A stretch of 64,000 nt of DNA from Prochlorococcus sp. HOT208_60m_808M21 (GTDB taxonomy: Bacteria; Cyanobacteriota; Cyanobacteriia; PCC-6307; Cyanobiaceae). The stretch covers positions 41,199 to 105,198 of the forward strand of contig MWOX01000133.1 in NCBI GenBank assembly GCA_002026005.1, read 5' to 3'. Under the pieces are notes generated by a model. It was given only the letters and a program-made list of their open reading frames with translations, searched no databases and was not told the origin of the DNA. Shown in pieces: positions 30,288 to 39,614 of the stretch (positions within the stretch are counted from its first letter, which is position 1; every line of letters begins with the position of its first letter). Both the position numbers and the translations under genes were made by a program.

Positions 30288-31855
30288 AAAAAAAAGTTGT
30301 TTTATCAATATTTATTATTTTAATTTCTTTTTTGCAGAATTCTTGCGGCTCAAAAAGAATATCTAAAAAAATCATAGTAGCAAGTTCTGGAAAAATTGAA
30401 TCTTTAGATCCAGCTAGAGCAAATACTCTTAAAGCAATTCAATTAATCAGTTCTCTTGGAGACACATTATATGAATTAAATTCTGATGGAGAATTAGTCC
30501 CTCAATTGGCCTCGGGGATGCCAGTTATTTCAAAGGATAGACTTCAAATAACTATCAATTTAAGAAAGAATGTTTTTTTTCACGATGGAACTTCATTTAA
30601 CTCAAATGCTATGAAGTTTACCTTTGATAGATTCAAAAGAATTGGAACTATGAACTATATTTTAGGAAATAAGATTAAATCAATAGAAACGCAAAGTGAG
30701 TATTCATTCATAATAAATTTGAATAAACCATCAAGTTCTTTAAATGGTTTACTCACATCAGTAAATTTAACTCCAATATCTCCCACATTTTACAAACAAT
30801 ATTCTGATAAGTTTCTAAATGAAAAATTCGTTGGTACTGGTAAGTATGTGCTGACCAGCTTTTCTAATGAAGTCCAATCAATTTCTCCATATTTGAATTA
30901 TTGGGGTGAAAATCCCTTAAATAAGGGCATTAATTTTGTGGGATATTCAAATTCATCTTCTCTTTTTGGGGCTTTAAAAAGTAAACAAATTGACGTGCTC
31001 TTATCAAATTCAATTGATGATAGTCAGAGAAAAAGTCTTAATAATTTAAGCAAAAATAAAAAGTTTAATGAAGGTAATAGCCCTTTCACTGAATTAAGTT
31101 TTATAAGCCTTAAAACTAGTTCTTATCCTTTAAGTAATCTTAATTTAAGACTGGCTTTGGCAAAAAGTCTTAATAGAAAATTAATTAGTGAGAAAGTAAG
31201 TTATGGATTAAGGAAGCCATCTAGATCAATTATCCCTCCGATATTAAAAAAAGATAATCAAGCACTGTGGCCTAAATATAATTATTTAGAAGCGAGAACG
31301 TTATTAGAAAAAGAAAATTATTGTAATGGAAATATTCTTAAAATACCTCTTACTTATAGATCCAATGTACCAGCTGACAAGCTCATTGCTCTGACATGGC
31401 AGGAAGAAATTAAAAATTCCTTGAAAGATTGTATTGAGATTGAACTCAATGGGGTTGAATCAACAACAATTTATAAGAATCTAAGTTTAGGAATTTATAC
31501 AGCAGTTATTCTCGATTGGACTGGAGCTTATTCAGATCCAGAAGCCTATCTCACTCCTCTTTTAAGTTGCAATGAAATAGTTGATGGTATATGTAAAAAA
31601 GGAGAATCAGTTTACAGCGGTAGTTTTTGGGGATCTAATAAAGTGGAAAGTTTATTTCTTGAGAGTGAAAAAATAAGTGGAATTAAAAGATTAGAAAAAC
31701 TTGTTGAAATTGAAAAAATAGCAGCACGTTCAATACCTTATATCCCTATTTGGATATCCTCTCAAAAAGCATGGTCACAAAATAAAATATCAAAACCAAT
31801 TTTTAATGGTGCAGGAATAATTTCATTGAGTGATCTTGAGTTAATTAATGAGTAG
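30284..31855 (+). CDS. ABC transporter substrate-binding lipoprotein, peptide/nickel type
   Basis: This is a 523-residue periplasmic binding protein of the DppA/OppA/NikA family (SBP_bac_5). The N-terminus is a signal peptide ending in a lipobox-like LQNSCGS at about residues 18-24, so Cys21 is probably lipid-modified. The family start IVASSGKIESLDPARANT is followed by LVPQLASGMPV, and a VFFHDGTSFNSNAMKFTFDR segment near residues 98-117 is diagnostic. The ligand (peptide, nickel, glutathione or opine) cannot be told. Its end overlaps the permease gene by eight bases. No ATPase or second permease is nearby. Confidence 0.93.
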   Translation: MKKKVVLSIFIILISFLQNSCGSKRISKKIIVASSGKIESLDPARANTLKAIQLISSLGDTLYELNSDGELVPQLASGMPVISKDRLQITINLRKNVFFHDGTSFNSNAMKFTFDRFKRIGTMNYILGNKIKSIETQSEYSFIINLNKPSSSLNGLLTSVNLTPISPTFYKQYSDKFLNEKFVGTGKYVLTSFSNEVQSISPYLNYWGENPLNKGINFVGYSNSSSLFGALKSKQIDVLLSNSIDDSQRKSLNNLSKNKKFNEGNSPFTELSFISLKTSSYPLSNLNLRLALAKSLNRKLISEKVSYGLRKPSRSIIPPILKKDNQALWPKYNYLEARTLLEKENYCNGNILKIPLTYRSNVPADKLIALTWQEEIKNSLKDCIEIELNGVESTTIYKNLSLGIYTAVILDWTGAYSDPEAYLTPLLSCNEIVDGICKKGESVYSGSFWGSNKVESLFLESEKISGIKRLEKLVEIEKIAARSIPYIPIWISSQKAWSQNKISKPIFNGAGIISLSDLELINE

Positions 31856-32870
31856 AAATTTAAATAAACTACTAAATTATTCCTTATTAAAAATTTCATT
31901 AATACCAATAATGTTATGGATAATTTCTTCATTAGTATTTATTTTATTGAGAGTTGCCCCTGGCGATCCTGTCGATGCCATACTGGGATCTGGTGCAGAT
32001 GAAGTTTCTAGGGAATTTCTAAGAAATAAATTGGGGCTAAATGAACCTTTGATAAGTCAATATTTTTCATATATTAAAAATATATTGTACTTAGATTTTG
32101 GCCAATCTCTTAGTACCCAGGAGCCAGTCCTAAATATTATTATTAAGTCATTGCCTGCAAGTCTTGAGCTTGGATTCTTTTCAATATTAAGTGCCACAAT
32201 AATAGGATTCCCATTGGGATTAATTGGCTTAAGAAATAGAGGTAAAAAGACTGATTATATTGCGAGAATATTAGGAATTGCTACATATGCGATCCCACCT
32301 TTTTGGGGTGCAATGTTAGCGCAATTATTATTTTCTGTATTCTTTAATATTTCCCCTATTGGAGGCAGATTTCCAATATTTCAGCAACAACCTCAAATTA
32401 CAGGTTTTCTTGTTTTAGATAGTATTCTTTCAAATAATATTATTGCTTTAAAAGATAGTCTTTATCATCTCGCACTTCCTTCGATTACCCTTGGCTTTTT
32501 ATTAAGTGGTATATTCAGTCGCTCATTAAGAGTAAATTTGGATAAGACATTAAAAAGTGATTATGTAAATGCTGCTATATGTAGAGGAATATCAAGGAAA
32601 AAAATATTTTTAAATCATGCACTGCCTAATGCACTATTGCCAATTGTTACTATTTCTGGCTTGACTATGGCCTCATTAGCAGGAGGTGCTTTATTGTTCG
32701 AGGTGACTTTTTCATGGCCAGGCATAGCTTTAAGATTACATGAAGCTATTTCTCAAAGAGACTATACCTTGGTTCAAGGAATTGTAATTTTTACCTCTAT
32801 GCTGATAGTCTCTTTAAATCTCTTCGTGGATATTTTAATCGCATATTTAGATCCACGAATAGAATACTAA
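31848..32870 (+). CDS. ABC transporter permease, DppB type
   Basis: The 340-residue inner-membrane permease has about six spans. The first, with the family motif FILLRVAPGDPVDAILG, lies near residues 30-46. The EAA coupling loop is in YVNAAICRGISRKKIFLNHALPNALLPIV (about 237-265). It belongs to the DppB/OppB group that pairs with a DppC-type second permease and one or two ATPases, none of which is in this window. It overlaps the binding-protein gene upstream and meets the convergent hydrolase gene with a four-base overlap. Confidence 0.93.
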   Translation: MSRNLNKLLNYSLLKISLIPIMLWIISSLVFILLRVAPGDPVDAILGSGADEVSREFLRNKLGLNEPLISQYFSYIKNILYLDFGQSLSTQEPVLNIIIKSLPASLELGFFSILSATIIGFPLGLIGLRNRGKKTDYIARILGIATYAIPPFWGAMLAQLLFSVFFNISPIGGRFPIFQQQPQITGFLVLDSILSNNIIALKDSLYHLALPSITLGFLLSGIFSRSLRVNLDKTLKSDYVNAAICRGISRKKIFLNHALPNALLPIVTISGLTMASLAGGALLFEVTFSWPGIALRLHEAISQRDYTLVQGIVIFTSMLIVSLNLFVDILIAYLDPRIEY

Positions 32871-34417
32871 TTTTCGGAAATTTCTTTTATTGTTTCAAGA
32901 TCTAAAAGATGGAAATCAAGTCCCAAATCTCTTTGATTTTTAATTATTGAAGGGATCTTTTGGTCTTTAATATTTTTTAAAAATTCAACTATAAATTTCG
33001 TAGATAAATCTTGTACTAATATTGGCTCTGAACCAATAAAAGTTTCACTTATTTTGAAGACATTGTTATTTTCTTCATAGCTTTTATTAATTCTTATTGG
33101 AGAGAAATGACTTGCCCCTTCAATAATTAGAAATCTATTTGATGGATTATTTAAAGCAGAAAAAACTCTAAATTGTTCATTCATTAATGGTGTAATAAGG
33201 TCATACGTACCACCTATTAGAAGAGTTGGTGTTTTAATGCCTGTACTATTTTCTTTTGGCCATATTAAACTGCCAAATGCATTAAAACCTATAATCGCAT
33301 TGGCCTCATTAGAGTTATTTTTTTTAGGGAATGGTATTTCGCTCAACTGACATTGAAGTAATTTAGATAAATTTGTTACTGCAAAGTCTATTAATGCCGA
33401 ATCACATTTTTCCTCTAGTTGATCAGTAGGTTTATTGCCTTCATACAAAAGTGCTATTAAAGCACCAAGAGAATGCCCCATTAAAATATAAGAATCATTA
33501 GGTAAACCAAATTCTCCATTTTTATGAGCTTTTAGTACAGTATCTAAATCTTTAATTCTATATAAGAAAAAATCTGCACTTCCTGGTATTGTTTCTTTAC
33601 CTTCGAGAACTTCTATAAATGACTTCAAATTACTTCCTCTATGATCTATGAATAATATTGGCCAACCTCTTATAGCTAATTCGTTTCCTATCCATCTAAA
33701 ATTATTAATTTCGCCTCCAAGTCCTGGCATAAAAATTATCAGTTCTTTATCGTCATTTGTTTTATTGCTTTTCCATATTTCAATTTCAAAAGGTTTTACT
33801 CGGTGAGGAGCATAAATTTTTTTATCAATTTTTATTAGATCTTGAGTTGATTTTTTTTCAGTATTTTTGAAGTAATTTTGGTTCGTTCTTTCAAGTTTAT
33901 TTAATTTGTATAAAAGTTCTTGTTGCATTGATAATTCATTTTTCCAAGATGAAATTATTAAAATTAAATTATCGATATCAAGTGAAATTTCTTCTGATGG
34001 TAATGCCTTTATGATTTCTAAAGTTGAAACTTCTTTTTTTTGATCTAATAAATTTTCTATAGTGTTATAAATTTCTGTTCCATTATTGTCATTTGGAACT
34101 TTAATGCTTTTGCTTAATTCTGTAAGAATTTTACGCCCTGTCCAACTTCTTAATATTTCTCTATTTAATCCCTCTTCTTTGAAAACTGGAAATTCTAAAA
34201 ATTTTGATAATTCAAAAACTCTTTTAAATCCATTATTTTTTAACCAATCTATTAATTCTGTTGAATCATCTTTGTATTTTTCTAATTTTGATAATTGTTC
34301 TATAGTAAGAGGGATTTCCATCTCTTCAAATTTAATATTTATTTTTTCAGCAGCCCTTAAACCATTATTAAAAAATAAACCATAAAAACTAAAAAAAATT
34401 ATAAAAATGTATTTCAC
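32867..34417 (-). CDS. Exported alpha/beta hydrolase with cyanobacterial N-terminal DUF1400 region
   Basis: The 516-residue protein starts with a signal peptide (KYIFIIFFSFYGLFFNNGL, cleavage near AAEK at about residue 22). A helical N-terminal region resembling DUF1400 (about 25-170) precedes an alpha/beta hydrolase domain. Oxyanion region FMPGLGGEINNFRWIG, LFIDHRGSN, nucleophile elbow GHSLGALIALLYEG and the late GASHFSPI histidine are visible. Natural substrates are unknown. A lipase or esterase acting in the periplasm or lumen is likely. The start is GTG, read as CAC at 34415-34417. It is only two bases from the GTG start of the divergent MFS gene. Confidence 0.88.
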   Translation of the reverse strand: MKYIFIIFFSFYGLFFNNGLRAAEKINIKFEEMEIPLTIEQLSKLEKYKDDSTELIDWLKNNGFKRVFELSKFLEFPVFKEEGLNREILRSWTGRKILTELSKSIKVPNDNNGTEIYNTIENLLDQKKEVSTLEIIKALPSEEISLDIDNLILIISSWKNELSMQQELLYKLNKLERTNQNYFKNTEKKSTQDLIKIDKKIYAPHRVKPFEIEIWKSNKTNDDKELIIFMPGLGGEINNFRWIGNELAIRGWPILFIDHRGSNLKSFIEVLEGKETIPGSADFFLYRIKDLDTVLKAHKNGEFGLPNDSYILMGHSLGALIALLYEGNKPTDQLEEKCDSALIDFAVTNLSKLLQCQLSEIPFPKKNNSNEANAIIGFNAFGSLIWPKENSTGIKTPTLLIGGTYDLITPLMNEQFRVFSALNNPSNRFLIIEGASHFSPIRINKSYEENNNVFKISETFIGSEPILVQDLSTKFIVEFLKNIKDQKIPSIIKNQRDLGLDFHLLDLETIKEISEN

Positions 34418-34419
34418 TA

Positions 34420-35649
34420 GTGATTAGTCCAAATAGTTTCCAAAATAGCAAAAATTGGTGGATTCAATTTCCTTATCATTTGAGGTTAATAACCAAGATA
34501 AGATTTTTCGCCGCATTTGGAGCAGGAGGTGTTATTTATTTAACATCACTTATTTTTAATAACCTAGGATTATCGGCGACAGATATTGGCCTGGGATTTA
34601 CCATTTCAGCAATAATTGGAACCGTAACAAGACTCTTTACAGGAAATTATCTTAATAAAACGGGAAAAATACAATTTCCGATAATTACTTCTTCAATACT
34701 AAGTATTGCCGCTAGCTTATGCCTTATTTTTTCAAGAGATACTTTTTTGTACATAATTGGACAATCACTTGTTGGGGCTGCTGCAGGAATATATTGGCCT
34801 GCTGCCGAATTTGGGGTGCCCTATTTTTGTCATCCTATCGAAACACGTAAAGCTTATGCCCTTGTTAGAAGTTCGGAAGCTTTAGGAATATTTCTAGGAG
34901 TATTATTAGGGGGGTATATGACGAATTTTTTGTATTCTAAATCAATTTTTATTAATGATATATTTTGCATGTTAGTAATCACATATTTAATATCTAGAAA
35001 TGGTTCTTCTATAAAAAGAAACTTAGAAAATTTCCAAAAAAAATTAGTAGATCCAATTAATCAGGGACAATTGAAATGGAATAAGAATTCAACAATAATA
35101 ATTTTATCTATTTTATTGATAACTACCTCTTTAGCTTTGATTCAAGTAACTTTGCCTCTAGATCTTGTTAAAGGTGGGGTTTATCGTAATGCATTAAGCA
35201 AAGAAATTATTAGTCTTATCATTTCTATTCAGTTAATTTTATTGTTGTTTTTACAATGGCCTGTAGGTTCTTGGATATCTAAGAAAGAAAGATTATTTGG
35301 CTTGAAATTTAGTTTAATAAATTTCTCTTTCGCTTCATTTTTATTATTTATTTCTAGTTATTTAAATATCCCAGCGTTTTATTTAATTTCTTTGGCATTG
35401 ATTTTAGTAACTTTAGGGACTGCTTCATTTCTTCCAACATCAACCGATGTCGTTTTCAGAATAGCTCCTTCAAATAAAAAAGGTTTTGCACTTGCACTAT
35501 TATCACAATGTTTCGCTATGGGTTATTTTTTTGGACCATTTATTTCAGGACGCATATTAGATCTATTTGGTTATGCTTCAATAATCTGGCTTTCAATTTC
35601 TTGTTGTTGCTTTTTTGCATTTACAATTCTATTTAAGAGATTATTTTAA
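34420..35649 (+). CDS. Major facilitator superfamily transporter
   Basis: The 409-residue membrane protein has about twelve hydrophobic segments. MFS landmarks include GLSATDIGLGFTISAIIGTVTRL (loop 2-3 side) near residue 50 and a GQSLVGAAAGIYWPAAEFGVPYF stretch near 115. A second half begins near residue 220 after the charged ENFQKKLVDP loop. The substrate is unknown, and drug/sugar-type MFS is the closest general group. The start is GTG at 34420, nearly abutting the divergent hydrolase start, so its promoter must lie inside the hydrolase gene unless translation begins further in. Confidence 0.88.
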   Translation: MISPNSFQNSKNWWIQFPYHLRLITKIRFFAAFGAGGVIYLTSLIFNNLGLSATDIGLGFTISAIIGTVTRLFTGNYLNKTGKIQFPIITSSILSIAASLCLIFSRDTFLYIIGQSLVGAAAGIYWPAAEFGVPYFCHPIETRKAYALVRSSEALGIFLGVLLGGYMTNFLYSKSIFINDIFCMLVITYLISRNGSSIKRNLENFQKKLVDPINQGQLKWNKNSTIIILSILLITTSLALIQVTLPLDLVKGGVYRNALSKEIISLIISIQLILLLFLQWPVGSWISKKERLFGLKFSLINFSFASFLLFISSYLNIPAFYLISLALILVTLGTASFLPTSTDVVFRIAPSNKKGFALALLSQCFAMGYFFGPFISGRILDLFGYASIIWLSISCCCFFAFTILFKRLF

Positions 35650-36017
35650 TTAATCTTTTCTAGCTCAATAATTCTTCTCTCTCTTAGAAATAAGAAAAAA
35701 GGTGCAGAGAATGCGAAGGCTATAAGAAAAGTTCCAATGTATACAACCCACATATTTTTAATTTTTAATTTTTTTGATTCATTTACTATCCATATAAAAA
35801 TAGCGCTTGCACCTACTAATAAGTCTCTAGAAATTGACTGAGCTGCAGGGTTTGCATTCGCTAAAGAAATGAAGTTATTTATATCAAAGCTGTTTCCATA
35901 TTCCCTAGCAAATTCGAAATTTGCCAACATTGGTAGGACAGCTCCCAAAATTGATAGAAAAAGGTAAAGATAAGATAATATCTGTTTATTATCTTTTAAA
36001 ATGTTTAATGAATTCAC
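35646..36017 (-). CDS. DUF2834-like membrane protein
   Basis: The 123-residue protein has three to four hydrophobic segments and ends RERRIIELEKIN. The pattern (N-terminal span with LGAVLPMLANFEF, then SRDLLVGASAIFIWI and VVYIGTFLIAFAFSAPFFLFLRER) matches DUF2834 membrane proteins, which have no known activity. Its stop overlaps the MFS stop tail to tail by four bases. Confidence 0.82.
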   Translation of the reverse strand: MNSLNILKDNKQILSYLYLFLSILGAVLPMLANFEFAREYGNSFDINNFISLANANPAAQSISRDLLVGASAIFIWIVNESKKLKIKNMWVVYIGTFLIAFAFSAPFFLFLRERRIIELEKIN

Positions 36018-36058
36018 TTGTCAAAAATATTTCTTTTAATAATAGTATTTAAAAGCTT

Positions 36059-36922
36059 ATGGTTGTTGAAAAGAATAATAAAGTCGAAGACTATAAATTT
36101 AAAAAAGGAAATTTAAATTTTGCTGTTGTTGGTCATGTTGAGTGGATAAATTTTTTAAAGGTTGATCAATTACCAAAACCCGGAGTCATTTCTCATTCTG
36201 AAAAGTCCCTTGAGTATCCAGCTGGTGGTGGATCTATTATCGCGAAAATACTTTCTGATTTAACTTTAAATCAAATTCATTTTTTTACGTCATTAGGTAA
36301 TGATGATTATGGTGATAAGTGTTTCAAGATTCTTTCAAATATGAGAATAAAGTTGCATGTAGCTTGGCGTGATAAACCAACTAGAAGAGGATTTAGTTTA
36401 ATTGACTCTCGAGGTGAAAGAGCAATTACAGTTATTGGAGAAAGGTTAGCTCCAACTCATAAAGACAAGTTAGAATGGAACATTTTAAAAAAAATGGACG
36501 GAATTTTTATTACTGCGTCTGATTCAGAGATTTTTAAAATGGCAAGATCAGCTTCCATACTGTGTACAACACCAAGGGTAGGAATAAATACAATCAATAA
36601 ATCAAATGTTCTTTTAGATGGATTAATAGGCAGTAATCTTGATCCTGGGGAAGTTTTTTCTTTTTCTGATTTATCTTTAAAACCTAAATACACTATTAAA
36701 ACCGAGGGAGAGAAGGGAGGCATACTATTCCCTGGAGGAAGATATAAGGCTCTAAAAAATAAAAAATTAAAGGTTGATTCTTATGGATGTGGCGATTCTT
36801 TTGCTGCGGGTATTCTTTATGGAATGGCATCAAAATGGGATATAGATAAAAGTTTAAATCTTGCTAAAGTAATGGGAAGAGACGCCAGTGAATTTTTCGG
36901 TCCATATGCAAATAGTTACTAA
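36059..36922 (+). CDS. PfkB-family carbohydrate kinase
   Basis: The 287-residue protein of the ribokinase/PfkB superfamily carries VVGHVEWINFLKVDQLPKPG at the N-terminus, the GGGSIIAKILSDL substrate-side motif near residue 56 and the catalytic GCGDSFAAGILYGMA near 240-254, with the catalytic Asp in GCGD. The substrate (a sugar or nucleoside) cannot be predicted reliably. It diverges from the DUF2834 gene across 41 bases. Confidence 0.92.
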   Translation: MVVEKNNKVEDYKFKKGNLNFAVVGHVEWINFLKVDQLPKPGVISHSEKSLEYPAGGGSIIAKILSDLTLNQIHFFTSLGNDDYGDKCFKILSNMRIKLHVAWRDKPTRRGFSLIDSRGERAITVIGERLAPTHKDKLEWNILKKMDGIFITASDSEIFKMARSASILCTTPRVGINTINKSNVLLDGLIGSNLDPGEVFSFSDLSLKPKYTIKTEGEKGGILFPGGRYKALKNKKLKVDSYGCGDSFAAGILYGMASKWDIDKSLNLAKVMGRDASEFFGPYANSY

Positions 36923-36944
36923 AGATAATTGATTTAAGAATTAT

Positions 36945-37136
36945 ATGAGTAATTTAGATAAAAAAAATAAAAATCTACTTGTAGAAAACATTATTCTTTT
37001 CTTTTTATTTACTGTTTTTTTAGTTTTTAAATCTTTAAAAACTCTATCTGAAATTTTTACCTACGGAATCATAAAAAAAGAAATATTAACTACTAAAAGT
37101 GACTTAGGCATAGATATTAAAATAAAAATTAAGTAA
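36945..37136 (+). CDS. Small single-span membrane protein
   Basis: The product is 63 residues with a lysine-rich N-terminus (MSNLDKKNKN), one hydrophobic helix (about 13-28) and a Lys/Ile-rich tail. The family is unknown. It lies 22 bases after the PfkB kinase and its TAA overlaps the next ATG (TAATG at 37134-37138), so translation of the two is coupled. Confidence 0.6.
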   Translation: MSNLDKKNKNLLVENIILFFLFTVFLVFKSLKTLSEIFTYGIIKKEILTTKSDLGIDIKIKIK

Positions 37137-37489
37137 TGAAAATATTTTTAGTTTTTCTAATTTTAGGAGTTATTTTTTTGGGCTTCAAAAAAATTAATTC
37201 TAAAAAAACAAAGAATCTAAAATTAGATAAATTTAAAAATAAACTGCAGAGCACGCAAACAAATATTGACAGAATTTTTTTAAGAGAGGAAGAAAAAACC
37301 TTTTCAAATCCTAATATAAATATTTATATTGGGGTTTATGATAACGAAGAAAATATCAATAAAAAATCCAATATACACAGAGCAAGACTTTCAAAATTTA
37401 AGAAATCCAAATTAAATGGTGAGATGATATTTCAAGACGAAGAACAAAGGATTTATAAATTTAATAATGGTAAGAAAGTTTACTTATAA
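37136..37489 (+). CDS. Hypothetical membrane-anchored basic protein
   Basis: The 117-residue product has an N-terminal hydrophobic helix (about 2-16) followed by a strongly basic, soluble part with Lys/Asn repeats and a short beta-type region (NIYIGVYDNEENI). No family is recognised. It is coupled to the upstream 63-residue gene by a one-base overlap, so the two may form a membrane pair. Confidence 0.6.
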   Translation: MKIFLVFLILGVIFLGFKKINSKKTKNLKLDKFKNKLQSTQTNIDRIFLREEEKTFSNPNINIYIGVYDNEENINKKSNIHRARLSKFKKSKLNGEMIFQDEEQRIYKFNNGKKVYL

Positions 37490-37497
37490 TTTTAATG

Positions 37498-38016
37498 CTA
37501 ACTACACTCAAGACTTTCTCTAGTTGAAACGCCTGTTGTTGGATTTATTCCATCTGCAATTTCACAAAGATTTCTTTGGTCTTCGCTGTCAAGAATAGCG
37601 TAAGAAAAATCTGCTCCTTCTATTTGAGCTCCTGCAAAACTGCTGCCTGATGCGATCATATTTATTAAAACAGCATTTCTAAGATCTGTTTTTTGGAAAT
37701 TAACTCGATCAGAAAGAGTATCGGTCAGGTCAATTCCATTTAAATTAGAACCTTTTAAATCCGATAGGGTTAGCGTAGTTCCATGTAAATCAACATCACT
37801 AAAATCTGCGTCTCTTGCCACTGCTCCAGCTATAGAAGACAAATGAAGATCCTCTCCATGGAAATTATATCCTGTAATATTAGATCTTACATAACTTGGT
37901 ACTTCATCTCCTTCTCCTTTAACAGCAACATTAGCCCCAGCAAAAACTGGAGAGGATAACACTAAGAAAGAAAAAGTTATGCATAAAAAATATTTTAAAA
38001 ACCTAAAAAATTTCAT
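37498..38016 (-). CDS. Exported (lumenal or periplasmic) pentapeptide-repeat protein
   Basis: The 172-residue protein has a clear signal peptide (basic MKFFRFLKY, hydrophobic core, AGA cleavage near residue 27). About 15 A(D/N)LxX-type pentapeptides run between residues 50 and 145, giving a right-handed quadrilateral beta-helix. Examples are ADFSD VDLHG TTLTL SDLKG SNLNG. A short C-terminal tail has two cysteines (LCEIAD and LECS), which could form a disulfide as in thylakoid-lumen pentapeptide proteins. The biochemical role is unknown. Confidence 0.88.
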   Translation of the reverse strand: MKFFRFLKYFLCITFSFLVLSSPVFAGANVAVKGEGDEVPSYVRSNITGYNFHGEDLHLSSIAGAVARDADFSDVDLHGTTLTLSDLKGSNLNGIDLTDTLSDRVNFQKTDLRNAVLINMIASGSSFAGAQIEGADFSYAILDSEDQRNLCEIADGINPTTGVSTRESLECS

Positions 38017-38098
38017 TTTGAAAATTTGATTAATTTTATTTTATATCAAATAGATAATTTTTTAAATCGTTGAATAAATTTAGAATCCCTTTTTAAGA

Positions 38099-38620
38099 TT
38101 ATTTAACACTATAAATTTTAAATCTAGGCTCTAAATTAGTTATACAATCTAGAAGTTTTTTGTTATCTTTGCTATTGGTAACTTTGAATTCAGATTCAAC
38201 TGTACCGCCTTCATCTCTAATAGCTTGATTTAAAACGACGGAACCGTTTTCGTCAGATACCGATCTATGAAAAGTTCCTCTAGGTATCCTTAAAATATAT
38301 CCGCAAGATTCTAATCTAACTTTATAAAAAGGATAATCCCAACCAAAATTGACAAGAAAAAATGTTCTACCCCCAGAGATAGCTAATAGATTATCTTCTT
38401 GATTGTGATGTATGTAAAATTGCCAATTATTAAAATCTTCATCATTTGGAGGACTAACCGCAGGACCACTGTGAATAACTAGATCTCTATAATTTGATTC
38501 ATTAACACTAATATCAAAAAATCTGACATCTTTTGTATCACGAAATTTTTCATAACTTATCAATTCAAACATTTTTGATTTATTTGATTTGATAAATGGA
38601 ATTTCTAAACTTGAGTTCAA
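38099..38620 (-). CDS. Cupin-like hypothetical protein
   Basis: The product is up to 173 residues. A TTG start at 38620 gives the longest form, and an ATG at 38572 (residue 17) gives 157 residues and may be the true start. A stretch with WQFYIHHNQEDNLLAISGGRTFFLVN and later ILRIPRGTFHRSVSDENGSVV resembles the two histidine-containing halves of a cupin barrel. Metal binding and function are inferred only. It lies at the end of the transglutaminase/alpha-E/ATP-grasp operon direction, but 125 bases away. Confidence 0.7.
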   Translation of the reverse strand: MNSSLEIPFIKSNKSKMFELISYEKFRDTKDVRFFDISVNESNYRDLVIHSGPAVSPPNDEDFNNWQFYIHHNQEDNLLAISGGRTFFLVNFGWDYPFYKVRLESCGYILRIPRGTFHRSVSDENGSVVLNQAIRDEGGTVESEFKVTNSKDNKKLLDCITNLEPRFKIYSVK

Positions 38621-38745
38621 TTTTCTTTAAAGATTAAACAAATGAAAACAGATATATATATCTAAGAACGTATCAATTAACACTAAAAAAGAAACATATT
38701 ATTATTTAAATTTTTTGTTATTTTATAAGATTGAAAATTTAGTTT

Positions 38746-39603
38746 TTATTTAATTTCAAGAGGTTTGATTTCCCAGGATAAAGTATTTTCTAGATTATTT
38801 TTTCCTATAAAGTTTCCTGTAATTACAGAGGTTAAATTAGATTTTGAAGAGGATACCAATGTTAAATATCTATCATCTATTAATCCTTTTCCGCTTGGAT
38901 CAAAACCTCTCCAACCAGCACCTGGAATATATAATTCAGCCCAAGCGTGTAAATCCAACTCAGAGGGTAACGGATCTTCAAAGTGATAACCACTTACAAA
39001 CCTACTTGGGATACCTATAGACCTGCAAGCTTCAACCATTAGCATTGCTAAATCTCTGCATGAACCTATACGTTCTTTAAGTGTTCTGCTCGCTGGCCAT
39101 GCAGGACCTGTATGTCTTTTTGTATATTTAACCCGATCTTGAATAATCTCTATAAGTTGGTAAGTAAACGATAATGCGTTATTAAAACTTCCTGCTAATG
39201 CTTCTTGGGCAAGTTCAACTGCAGAGGGATCGTGCTGTCCATTTGGCATCCATCCCTCTAATGCCCCTTGTAAATCTCTGTTTATGATACTTCTGCAAAA
39301 AGGTAATGTTAGATCTCTATTTTTTACCCCATCAATAATATTTGGATGTTTAATGGTCTCAACTTCGCTTATTGATTCAATAATTAAATTATCTGTTGCT
39401 CCATTGAATCTAATTCGATTAATCTCTTCGCCACTTGCAGCAAGTAATGGATAAATAATTTCTGGTTCTGGGGTTATTTTTAATTCAAAATTCTTCAGCT
39501 TTTGGAATCCATTTGACCTTGGCTTTATACACAATCTATGCTCGCCTAATTGAACAGGCTCTTCATATTTATATTCAAGTTTGTGAAGGTATTTAATTCT
39601 CAT
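38746..39603 (-). CDS. Transglutaminase-like protein (operon with alpha-E and ATP-grasp)
   Basis: The 285-residue protein has an N-terminal beta-rich domain (about 1-120, starting MRIKYLHKLEYKYEEPVQLG). A transglutaminase core follows, with the catalytic Cys in RIGSCRDLAMLMVEACRSIG (about 180), His in LHAWAELYIPGAGW (about 217) and Asp in FDPSGKGL. Such proteins act as proteases or amide-cleaving/forming enzymes. It is the third gene of a tight minus-strand operon 12 bases after the alpha-E gene. Known comparative-genomics work groups these three families into predicted peptide amidation/modification systems. Confidence 0.9.
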   Translation of the reverse strand: MRIKYLHKLEYKYEEPVQLGEHRLCIKPRSNGFQKLKNFELKITPEPEIIYPLLAASGEEINRIRFNGATDNLIIESISEVETIKHPNIIDGVKNRDLTLPFCRSIINRDLQGALEGWMPNGQHDPSAVELAQEALAGSFNNALSFTYQLIEIIQDRVKYTKRHTGPAWPASRTLKERIGSCRDLAMLMVEACRSIGIPSRFVSGYHFEDPLPSELDLHAWAELYIPGAGWRGFDPSGKGLIDDRYLTLVSSSKSNLTSVITGNFIGKNNLENTLSWEIKPLEIK

Positions 39604-39614
39604 TAAAAAACTTA

